A DNA stretch of 64,000 nucleotides from positions 62,001 through 126,000 of the forward strand of contig CAYNMV010000001.1 in the NCBI GenBank assembly GCA_964398315.1, given 5' to 3'. The notes beneath the pieces were generated by a model. That model made no database searches. It was not told where the DNA came from and worked only from the letters and a program-made list of their open reading frames with translations. Position numbers and translations under genes: made by a program. The stretch is from JADLCB01 sp964398315. GTDB taxonomy: Bacteria; Planctomycetota; Phycisphaerae; Tepidisphaerales; Tepidisphaeraceae. Below are positions 1-6,976 of the stretch, in pieces (positions within the stretch are counted from its first letter, which is position 1; each line of letters begins with the position of its first letter).

Positions 1-52
1 CGGAACGATGTGGCGCGGGTCTGCTCCCTCAAATCGGAAGCCGGGAAACGCA

Positions 53-88
53 GCGGGCCGCGCTGCCTGGCATGGCAGCGCGGCCCGC
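53..88 (-). terminator. Hairpin terminator downstream of sdhB
   Basis: Two perfectly complementary 15-base arms (53-67 and 74-88) enclose a 6-base loop. On the minus strand the hairpin follows the sdhB stop codon by about 20 bases and is followed by a short U-rich run. It therefore ends the sdhB transcript, and no further minus-strand gene is visible to the left. Confidence 0.7.
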
Positions 89-108
89 AACGACACAGGA
101 CCGATCGG

Positions 109-873
109 TCACTTGGTGAAGAACCGCTTGATGGCGTGAACGGTCGCCTGCCGCTGCACGGCAGCGATCGCCTCGAGGTTGGGGATGTCCTTGGGGCAGA
201 CCTCGACGCAGTTGCCGGCCTTGCCGCACTCGGACACGCCCCCTTCGCCCATGAGTGTTTCCAGTCGCTCGCTCTTGAGTGCAGCGCCGGTGGGGTGGGT
301 GTTGAACAGCAGCGTCTGGTTGAGGATGGCCGCCCCGACAAAGTGGTTGCTCGGCGTGTATTGCGGGCAGGCTTCCAGGCAGCAGCCGCAGGAGATGCAG
401 CGCGACAGGGGATAACGCTCTTCCTGCAGGGCCTGGGACATCTCCGGGCCGGGGCCGAGGTCGTAGGTGCCGTCGATCGGCACCCATGCCTTGATGCGCT
501 TCAGGTCATTGAACAGCCGGCTGCGATCGACGAACAGGTCGCGCACCAGCGGGAACTTGCTCATCGGTTCGAGCGTAATAGGATGGTCGAGCTTATCGAC
601 CAGGGCCGAGCAGCTCTGGCGAACCTTGCCGTTGATGATCATGGTGCAGGCGCCGCAGATTTCCTCCAGGCAGCCGGCGTCCCACACCGGTGGGGTGGTT
701 TCACGGCCGTCGGAGGTGATCGGGTTGGCCGCAATGTATTGCAGGCAGGAGATGATGTTCATGTTCGGCCGGTAGGGAATGGCGAACTCTTCCCAGCGCT
801 GCGGCTTGTCCGGCCCATCCTGGCGGCGAATGCGAATAACGATCTTCTTGTCGGGCGTGTTGCTGGCGATCAT
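109..873 (-). CDS. sdhB: Succinate dehydrogenase/fumarate reductase iron-sulfur subunit
   Basis: This 254-residue protein is the electron-transfer subunit of complex II: it passes electrons from the flavoprotein SdhA to the quinone site at the inner membrane. Cys68, Cys73, Cys76 and Cys88 form the [2Fe-2S] pattern C-x4-C-x2-C-x11-C. A ferredoxin-like C-terminal half carries CISCGCCLEACP and CGKAGNCVEVCP, the ligands of the [4Fe-4S] and [3Fe-4S] clusters. Length and motif order are normal for the family. Unusually, neither sdhA nor sdhC is next to it: a tRNA gene on the other strand lies upstream and a terminator directly downstream, so it looks monocistronic. Its partner subunits must lie elsewhere. 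Confidence 0.95.
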   Translation of the reverse strand: MIASNTPDKKIVIRIRRQDGPDKPQRWEEFAIPYRPNMNIISCLQYIAANPITSDGRETTPPVWDAGCLEEICGACTMIINGKVRQSCSALVDKLDHPITLEPMSKFPLVRDLFVDRSRLFNDLKRIKAWVPIDGTYDLGPGPEMSQALQEERYPLSRCISCGCCLEACPQYTPSNHFVGAAILNQTLLFNTHPTGAALKSERLETLMGEGGVSECGKAGNCVEVCPKDIPNLEAIAAVQRQATVHAIKRFFTK

Positions 874-986
874 GTAATCTCTCCAACGACGGCGTTGATG
901 AAGTGTTGGATAGTATGGAGAACCGCCAGAGCAAACAAGCCAAACAAGCCGGCCGCGGCGGAATTGTCACCCGCGAAGGTGCCATC

Positions 987-1015
987 TTGAAATTCTCCGC
1001 CGCATGCGCCATACT
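987..1015 (+). promoter_or_regulatory. Putative sigma-70 type promoter of tRNA-Tyr
   Basis: TTGAAA (987-992) and CATACT (1010-1015) are spaced by 17 bases, matching five and four of six consensus positions. The predicted start lies about 30 bases before the tRNA 5' end, leaving a normal leader for RNase P. No expression evidence is available. Confidence 0.5.
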
Positions 1016-1054
1016 GCGTAACTCGCCTGATTGATCAGGCGAAACGGCAATCCC

Positions 1055-1137
1055 GGGCGTGTACCGAAGTGGACAAACGGGTCAGACTGTAAATCTGATG
1101 GCTTATGCCTTCGTTGGTTCGAATCCAACCGCGCCCA
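1055..1137 (+). tRNA. tRNA-Tyr (GTA)
   Basis: An 83-base class II tRNA. The acceptor stem pairs 1055-1061 with 1130-1136, the discriminator is A1137, the anticodon GTA lies at 1089-1091, and a long variable arm precedes the TTCGAATC loop. CCA is not encoded. A strong terminator follows at once, so it is transcribed alone. Confidence 0.95.
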
Positions 1138-1145
1138 TAACACTA

Positions 1146-1176
1146 CCCCCCGCCACCCGCGGGGGGTTCTTGTTTT
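1146..1176 (+). terminator. Rho-independent terminator of tRNA-Tyr
   Basis: The stem CCCCCCGC (1146-1153) pairs with GCGGGGGG (1159-1166) around a 5-base loop, followed by the U-rich run TTCTTGTTTT. It insulates the arsenic block from the tRNA transcript. Confidence 0.85.
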
Positions 1177-1325
1177 CCGGCTTGATGGAATGTGGCTTGC
1201 GGCCATCTGATTCGCCACCGTGATGGGGCCTATCTGCTGGCGGAGATGGTTTGCGGTGGGCACGGCCAAGGGTATCCTGTCATCAGTGGGAATATCGCAT
1301 TTCGCGGGTTGCACGGAGTCGTTAT

Positions 1326-2507
1326 ATGTCCTTGCTTGAAAGTGATGCGGTTGGTCATGGCCTTGAAGCAGCGGTGCGCCGCCGGTATGCGAACGCCTCG
1401 ACCGAGCATGAGGCCTGCCTGTGTGTGCCCAGCCAGGGGTACGACCCCGAGTTGCTGCGCGTGATACCGCAGGAGATTATCGAGCGTGATTACGGCTGCG
1501 GCGACCCGAGCCGGTGGGTCGAGGCGGGCGAGACCGTCCTGGACCTGGGCAGCGGCGGGGGAAAGGTGTGCTATATCTGCGCCCAGAAGGTCGGGCCGCA
1601 GGGCAAGGTCATCGGCGTTGATTTCAACCCGCCGATGCTGGCGCTGGCGCGCAAGTACCAGGACCAGATCGCCGCAGCGCTGGGTTACTCGAATGTCTCG
1701 TTCCGCCGGGGCAAAATCCAGGATCTTCGGCTCGACCTGGACCTGTTCGAGCAATGGCTGAAAGAGAACCAGGTGCGGGATGCCGAAGCCTACCTGCGGG
1801 CGCAGGAGGCGGCCGACATGCTGCGGCAGCAGTCTCCCATGATCGCGGATGCCAGCGTGGATGTGGTCATCAGTAACTGCGTCCTCAATCTCGTGCGGCA
1901 GGCAGACCGGGTGCAGCTCTTTTCAGAGATGTTCCGCGTGCTGAAGAAGGGCGGCCGCTGCGTTATCAGTGATATCGTGAGTGATGAAGATGTGCCGCCG
2001 GACATGCAGGCTGATCCCGACCTGTGGAGTGGGTGCATCAGCGGTGCGTTCCGCGAAGATCTGCTGCTCAAGGCGTTTGAGGATGCCGGTTTCCATGGAA
2101 TCACCCTTGTCGAGCGTTCTGAAACGCCCTGGAAGACGATTCGGGGCATCGAGTTCCGCTCCGTCACCGTGCAGGCGTTCAAGGGCAAGCAGGGGCCCTG
2201 CATGGAACACAACCAGGCGGTGATCTACAAGGGGCCATGGAAGAAGGTCATCGATGATGATGGGCATGTTCTGGAGCGCGGGCAGCGGATGGCAGTCTGT
2301 GCCAAGACGTTTGCCCTGTTCCAGCGTGCGCCTTATCGCGAGCAGTTCTACTTCGTTGAGCCGCTGACGCCGGCGTCGCCGGAGGCCGCACGCCCCTTCG
2401 ACTGCCGCAAGAGCGCCATTCGCTCGCCGCGTGAAACCAAGGGCCAGGACTACGATGTGACTGTGAATCCGGCGGCATGCTGCGGCCAGGGGGAAGGCTG
2501 CTGCTGA
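1326..2507 (+). CDS. arsM: ArsM-type arsenite S-adenosylmethionine methyltransferase
   Basis: A 393-residue cytosolic class I methyltransferase. The SAM site VLDLGSGGGK is at residues 71-80 with an acidic residue in GVDFN near 100. Cys58 (DYGCG), Cys185 (SNCVLNL) and Cys237 (SGCISGA) sit in the contexts of the three arsenic-binding cysteines known from ArsM, which supports arsenite as substrate. Two features depart from standard ArsM: a charged helical insertion of about 30 residues (about 138-170) just before the second cysteine, and a long C-terminal region ending in a cysteine-rich tail (CCGQGEGCC). The start at 1326 is chosen because the family's N-terminus begins here; an in-frame ATG 75 bases upstream is less likely. 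An ArsR-type regulator and a Pst transporter follow. The family call is firm; the precise product (methylated arsenicals or an arsenosugar precursor) is not shown. Confidence 0.85.
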   Translation: MSLLESDAVGHGLEAAVRRRYANASTEHEACLCVPSQGYDPELLRVIPQEIIERDYGCGDPSRWVEAGETVLDLGSGGGKVCYICAQKVGPQGKVIGVDFNPPMLALARKYQDQIAAALGYSNVSFRRGKIQDLRLDLDLFEQWLKENQVRDAEAYLRAQEAADMLRQQSPMIADASVDVVISNCVLNLVRQADRVQLFSEMFRVLKKGGRCVISDIVSDEDVPPDMQADPDLWSGCISGAFREDLLLKAFEDAGFHGITLVERSETPWKTIRGIEFRSVTVQAFKGKQGPCMEHNQAVIYKGPWKKVIDDDGHVLERGQRMAVCAKTFALFQRAPYREQFYFVEPLTPASPEAARPFDCRKSAIRSPRETKGQDYDVTVNPAACCGQGEGCC

Positions 2508-2576
2508 AAGCCCGGGATACATCGCACTTACCCGCAAACCGCCATCATTGGCGCTCGCTCCCTTCGGGAGTTCATC

Positions 2577-2888
2577 ATGCGTGATCCGCTGAAACCCGAC
2601 CTGTGTGCAAAATACCTGAAGGCGATAGCGGACCCGGATCGCCTGCGCATCATTCAGCGTCTGCGCAACGGCCCCCGGTCCGTCAGTGAGATCGCCGACA
2701 CGCTGGGCGTTCCGCTTGCCAATGTGTCCCATCACCTCAAGGCGCTGCGTGGCATGGGGCTGGTGATCACCTCGAAACGCGGCCGGTTCGTCATGTACAG
2801 TCTCGCTCCCCGCTTTGCCCGCCCCGGCGAGGGTCCCTCCCTGGATACGCTGGACTTCGGTTGCTGCCGCATCGAACTGCGCTCGTAG
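2577..2888 (+). CDS. arsR: ArsR/SmtB-family metalloregulator
   Basis: A 103-residue winged-helix repressor with the recognition region SVSEIADTLGVPLANVSHHL (residues 35-54), typical of ArsR/SmtB dimers that leave DNA on binding metal or metalloid. It lacks the classical ELCVCDL arsenic site of the recognition helix. Instead it has Cys10 near the N-terminus and a vicinal pair Cys96-Cys97 near the C-terminus; C-terminal vicinal cysteines bind As(III) in the ArsR of Acidithiobacillus ferrooxidans, so arsenite sensing is plausible here. The gene starts 69 bases after arsM with GGGAG upstream and precedes pstS by 125 bases, so it could repress the whole block. The inducer is inferred from context. 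Confidence 0.85.
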   Translation: MRDPLKPDLCAKYLKAIADPDRLRIIQRLRNGPRSVSEIADTLGVPLANVSHHLKALRGMGLVITSKRGRFVMYSLAPRFARPGEGPSLDTLDFGCCRIELRS

Positions 2889-3013
2889 CGCTGGCGCCGA
2901 TAGCTCACCTTCCTTCCCTTTGCCGGCTGGACAACATTCAAGCATTCGTTAGAGTATCGCACTCGCCAGATGTCCTGGTCGGCTGTGGAACTCGGTGATT
3001 GGAGGGAGGTTGG

Positions 3014-3898
3014 ATGCGCCGATGCATTGGCCTGATGGTTCTGGGGATCGCGCTGTTGTGCGGCTGTAACGATGAGGGTGGCGGATCGACAGACAATACA
3101 GCGGCGGACAGCACTGCGCTGAAAATTAACGGGTCGACGACCGTCAACCTTGCGGCAGCCGAGGCGGCGGAAATCCTCCGGTCCGAGCAGGGCATGGATA
3201 TCCGCGTGGATACACAGGGTGGCAGCTCCGGCGGGATCTCGATGCTGGCCGAGGGCCTGGTTCACATCGGCATGATTTCCAAGCCCATCTCGGATGAGGA
3301 TCGCGCCAAGTATCCCGATGCCAACTTTCATCCCACCCGCATCGGCGAAGATGCGGTTGCGCTGATTGTCTCCAAAGATGTGTGGGACGGCGGCGTGCGG
3401 GCACTCAGCAGGCAGCAGGCACGCGATATTTATGAAGGCCGGATTACCAACTGGAAAGACGTCGGTGGCGCGGACCAGCGTATCGCCTTTTTCAACAAGG
3501 AGCCCGGCCGGGGCACGTGGGAAGTGTTTGCCTACTGGGCCTATGGCAGCCCTCAGCAGGCGCCGGCGGTCAGCTTCCCCGAGGTTGGTGGCAACGAAGA
3601 GACCCGCAATAAGGTTGCCTCCACTCCGGGTGCACTCAGCCAGCTTTCCAGTTCCTGGGCCGATGGCCGGACGGTTTTTGCGCTGGCCTTGATCGATGAG
3701 CAGGGCAACGAGGTTGCTCCCACCCCGGCGAATATCGCCGCCAACAAGTATCCGATGAGTCGTCCACTCTATCTGGTGACCAATGGCGCACCCACCGGGC
3801 AAGTCAGGGTATTTGTCGATTTCATGCTCAGTGGGCGAGGGCAGGAGCTGGTGCGCAAGCACGGCTACCTGGGCCTGGCTGAACTGGAAGCCGATTGA
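3014..3898 (+). CDS. pstS: PstS-like phosphate/arsenate-binding lipoprotein
   Basis: A 294-residue substrate-binding lipoprotein of a phosphate-type ABC importer. The lipobox LCGC puts the lipidated cysteine at residue 18. GSTTVN near residue 40, the QGGSSGGI loop and the GRGTWEVF motif are the counterparts of the PstS anion-binding segments (usually GSSTV, GSGxGI and SGTxxxF). These loops are altered relative to typical PstS, which could shift specificity. The ATG at 3014 is preceded by the strong ribosome site GGAGGGAGG at 3001-3009, which decides the start. The permease and ATPase genes follow. No phoU or phoB/phoR is present, and an ArsR regulator lies directly upstream, so the ligand could be arsenate as well as phosphate. 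Confidence 0.85.
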   Translation: MRRCIGLMVLGIALLCGCNDEGGGSTDNTAADSTALKINGSTTVNLAAAEAAEILRSEQGMDIRVDTQGGSSGGISMLAEGLVHIGMISKPISDEDRAKYPDANFHPTRIGEDAVALIVSKDVWDGGVRALSRQQARDIYEGRITNWKDVGGADQRIAFFNKEPGRGTWEVFAYWAYGSPQQAPAVSFPEVGGNEETRNKVASTPGALSQLSSSWADGRTVFALALIDEQGNEVAPTPANIAANKYPMSRPLYLVTNGAPTGQVRVFVDFMLSGRGQELVRKHGYLGLAELEAD

Positions 3899-3996
3899 TG
3901 CGAACGGGTCATCCTGCGATGGATGCATCGGAGATGGCTCATCCCGCAGGCCGGTGACGCCGAGGGCGCCTGTCACGCTGTGCCTGCGGCTCTGAC

Positions 3997-4950
3997 ATGA
4001 CCATGACTCAGTTGCTGCTGCTTTCGCCGTCGAACAAGCCCTTGCGCGTGCGTCGCGCCTGGAGCCTGACGCGCGGCATGAGCTATGCGTTCACCTGCCT
4101 GGCAATCGCATCCCTGGCGGGCATGCTGCTCCTGTTCGCCTGGCAAAGCCTGCCGGTGTGGACCGATCCGGCGGCTAAATTCCCGCTGGGGCAGCGCTGG
4201 TACTACCGCCAGCACCTGTTCGGTGCGCTGTCGATGGTGTACGGCACCGTGGTTGTCGCAGGCATCGCGATCCTGCTGGCTGCGCCAATCGGCATCGGTG
4301 CAGCCATTTGCGCTGCCGAGTACCTGCCGCCGCGGCTGCGATTGGCATTGAAGGTGATGATTGAGCTGCTGGCGGGCATCCCATCGGTTGTGTACGGATT
4401 GCTCGGCATCCTGATCCTGCGGAATTACGTCTATGACGCGCTGAATGTGATGGGGTTTGCCCCGTTGAGCGGCGATACGCTGCTGACGGCGGGATTGCTG
4501 CTGTCGGTGATGATTCTTCCGACGATCATGACGCTTGCCGATGATGCGCTGCGAGCTGTTCCGGCGGCCCAGCGGCAGGCAGCACGCGGGCTGGGGCTGA
4601 CGCGGGCACAGGTGGTCATGTCGGTTGCGCTGCCGCAGGCGTGGCCAGGGTTGGTTGCGGCGGTCTTGCTGGGCATTGGCCGGGCACTGGGGGAGACGAT
4701 TGCCGTGTTTGTGGTGGTTGGCCGGCAGGACAATCAGTTGCCGTCCAATCCCTTCTCGCTCGAGCCACTGATCCATGCCGGCCAGACCCTCTCCAGCAAG
4801 CTGGGCGGCGCTGAGACCAACATCGCCTATGGCGATCCCGAGCATTGGGCGGCGATAGTGGGGCTGGCTTTCGTGCTGCTGATCATCGTGTCGGCGGTTA
4901 CGCTCGCCGGAGCGTGGCTGGAAGGGAGGGGGCATCGCCATGCCGGGTAG
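3997..4950 (+). CDS. pstC: Phosphate ABC transporter permease PstC
   Basis: A 317-residue inner-membrane permease with about six hydrophobic segments. The conserved stretch IELLAGIPSVVYGLLG and the cytoplasmic EAA-like loop with AARGLGLTRAQVV (contact to the ATPase) identify PstC. It would form the transmembrane channel with PstA and receive substrate from the preceding lipoprotein. The start codon has no clear ribosome-binding site, and a second ATG lies two codons later. Its 3' end overlaps pstA by 11 bases, showing translational coupling. Confidence 0.92.
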   Translation: MTMTQLLLLSPSNKPLRVRRAWSLTRGMSYAFTCLAIASLAGMLLLFAWQSLPVWTDPAAKFPLGQRWYYRQHLFGALSMVYGTVVVAGIAILLAAPIGIGAAICAAEYLPPRLRLALKVMIELLAGIPSVVYGLLGILILRNYVYDALNVMGFAPLSGDTLLTAGLLLSVMILPTIMTLADDALRAVPAAQRQAARGLGLTRAQVVMSVALPQAWPGLVAAVLLGIGRALGETIAVFVVVGRQDNQLPSNPFSLEPLIHAGQTLSSKLGGAETNIAYGDPEHWAAIVGLAFVLLIIVSAVTLAGAWLEGRGHRHAG

Positions 4951-5794
4951 ATGGCTGGATCGTCTGCTGTTCATCCTCACCGCCGGCTGCGCGCTGCTGG
5001 CCATGGGTGTGCTGCTGGGCATTCTCAGCGCGATCCTGCTGCGCGGGGTACCCTCGATCAGTTGGGAGTTCATGACGGATCAGATGCGGCGGGTCGGGGC
5101 CTCCGGCGGGATACTCTACAACCTGATCGGGACCTTGATCCTGATCGGCACGGCCGCTGCCGTCAGCGGGCCGGTGGCGGTGGGTATTGCCCTCACGCAC
5201 AGCTTTTACCTGCGAAGCGGACGGATTCGGCGCTGCCTGACGATCGCGCTGTACACACTGAATGGTATCCCGTCGATTCTCTTTGGCATCCTGGGTCTGA
5301 TCGTCTTTGTCAAATTCCTGGGCTGGGGCAAATCGTGGCTGAGTGGCGGAATCCTGCTGGGCATGATGGTCCTGCCGACGGTCACCGTAGCGCTGGTTGA
5401 GCGGATCAAGGTGTTGCCGCGGAAGTACATCGAGTCGGCTGTTGGCCTGGGTTTGAAGCCGTCGCAGGTGGTGCGCTCGGTGGTGCTGCCGCAAACGGTG
5501 GGCGGCCTGATCACGGGATTGCTGCTTGGGCTGGCGCGGGCCGCGGGAGAGACAGCGCCGATCATGTTCACTGCGACGATCTTCGCCGGGGCCACGCTGC
5601 CCGGCGGCGTGGTGGAAAGCCCGGTGCTGTCGCTGCCATACCATATCTTTGTTTTGTCACAGGACTCGTACGATCCGGGCGTGGCCGGGAAAGTCTGGGG
5701 CACGGCCACTGTGCTGCTGGCGCTGGTGCTCGTGCTGAGTGCGATTGCCATTCCGATGCGCCTGCGGGTACACGAGGAGGCCTGCCATGCATGA
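4940..5794 (+). CDS. pstA: Phosphate ABC transporter permease PstA
   Basis: A 284-residue inner-membrane permease, partner of PstC. It shows LNGIPSILFGILGLIVFVK, the loop ESAVGLGLKPSQVV that docks on PstB, and GLARAAGETAPIMFTA, a PstA hallmark. The start overlaps the pstC end by 11 bases, and the end overlaps the start of pstB by 8 bases, so the three are one translationally coupled unit. Confidence 0.92.
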   Translation: MPGRWLDRLLFILTAGCALLAMGVLLGILSAILLRGVPSISWEFMTDQMRRVGASGGILYNLIGTLILIGTAAAVSGPVAVGIALTHSFYLRSGRIRRCLTIALYTLNGIPSILFGILGLIVFVKFLGWGKSWLSGGILLGMMVLPTVTVALVERIKVLPRKYIESAVGLGLKPSQVVRSVVLPQTVGGLITGLLLGLARAAGETAPIMFTATIFAGATLPGGVVESPVLSLPYHIFVLSQDSYDPGVAGKVWGTATVLLALVLVLSAIAIPMRLRVHEEACHA

Positions 5795-6575
5795 GATGTC
5801 GGATCCGGTTCGATCGGATTCTGCCGTGCGGCCGCTGTTGGCCGTGCGTAACCTGTCGGTGATGGCCGGCGCCCGCCCGATCCTGCGGAATGTGTCGCTG
5901 GATATTCCCGAAAACCAGGTGTTCGGCATCATCGGCCCTTCAGGGGCGGGAAAGAGCACGCTGCTCAAGTGCCTGAACCGCATGGTGGATCTATCGCCGG
6001 GGCTGCGTGTCTCGGGAGACGTGCTGTTTGACGGGCGGTCCATCTATGATCGCTCGGTGCGCTCTGATGAACTGCGTGCATCCATTGGCATACTCTTTCA
6101 GCAGCCCGTCATTTTTCCCAAGAGCATCTATCAGAATGTGATCTTCGGCATCCGGCACCTGGGCCGACTCCCGCGTCGCCAGTGGCCCCATGTCGCCGAG
6201 GCCGCACTGCGGGAAGCGGCCCTCTGGGAGGAGGTGAAGGATCGCCTGAACGAACCGGCCATCAAGCTTTCGGTTGGCCAGCAGCAGCGCCTTTGCCTGG
6301 CTCGGACCCTCGCCTGCGGGCCGCGTGTGATCCTGATGGACGAGCCGACCAGTGCGCTCGATCCGCGCTCGGCCCGGCAGATTGAGGAGCTCATCGTTCG
6401 CCTGAAGGCAAGACATACGGTTGTCCTGGTGACGCATAACATCGCCCAGACGCGGCAGGTGGTCGACCGGGTGGTGTCTTTTCGCGTCAGGGACGGGATC
6501 GGCGAGGTTTCTGTAAACGGATGGGAGGCCAGCGGGATGGACAGTGAATATGGCCACGCCCTGATACCGCCATAG
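5787..6575 (+). CDS. pstB: Phosphate ABC transporter ATP-binding protein PstB
   Basis: A 262-residue cytosolic ATPase that powers the PstCA channel. Walker A GPSGAGKST lies at residues 50-58, the Q-loop at about 105, Walker B VILMDEP at 181-187, and the switch histidine in VTHN. The ABC signature reads LSVGQ (161-165) where most PstB have LSGGQ, a small but real deviation. The start at 5787 follows GAGGAGG (5774-5780) and overlaps the stop of pstA. The usual phoU gene does not follow; about 400 bases without a gene come next. Confidence 0.9.
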   Translation: MHEMSDPVRSDSAVRPLLAVRNLSVMAGARPILRNVSLDIPENQVFGIIGPSGAGKSTLLKCLNRMVDLSPGLRVSGDVLFDGRSIYDRSVRSDELRASIGILFQQPVIFPKSIYQNVIFGIRHLGRLPRRQWPHVAEAALREAALWEEVKDRLNEPAIKLSVGQQQRLCLARTLACGPRVILMDEPTSALDPRSARQIEELIVRLKARHTVVLVTHNIAQTRQVVDRVVSFRVRDGIGEVSVNGWEASGMDSEYGHALIPP

Positions 6576-6854
6576 TCCCGCGACCGACGGGCGGCGGGCG
6601 GTGCCTGGGTGGCCATGCTGGGGCTGTTCTCCCCGTCAGAAGCATCCGGGCCACGTCGGAATCGACGCATGCCGGGTCAATTAGCGCTGCCCCGGTTTCT
6701 CAGGGATCTGGACGCTCTAATGGCAGGATGAGGCCCGTGGCGGTGAAGCGGTCGCAGGATACAGCCGATGGGTTAGATGGCGGGAGACGGTAGAGAGAGG
6801 CTCCCTCGTTTTGCTGTTTTTGGGTTGAGTCCGGACAAAGTCTGGGGCATGATG

Positions 6855-6878
6855 ACGCAACAAATTGTCAAATTGCGT
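6855..6878. repeat. Short repeats in the 6576-6976 gene-free stretch
   Basis: The 401 bases between pstB and the next gene contain no convincing gene. Within them, ACGCAA (6855-6860) and TTGCGT (6873-6878) form an inverted pair around two direct copies of CAAATTG (6861-6867 and 6869-6875). The block is AT-richer than its surroundings and lies about 100 bases before the next start codon, so it may be an operator. I see no clear terminator for pstB beyond a weak hairpin followed by T-runs near 6800-6825. Confidence 0.3.
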
Positions 6879-6976
6879 GACCCGACGGAGGGGTTGCCGC
6901 TCATTTCTTGGACCGGTGCATGGGCAGCAGGCACCGTGCGCTTAATTAGAGGGGGCAGCGTTTCGCAGAGCCAGTC

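Noticed and set aside
10..990. Long open frame on the plus strand over sdhB
   Set aside because: It is the antisense of sdhB, whose Fe-S motifs are unmistakable. GC-rich sequence gives such frames opposite real genes throughout the window (for example 9958-11415, 37106-39136 and 50997-52832 on the minus strand).
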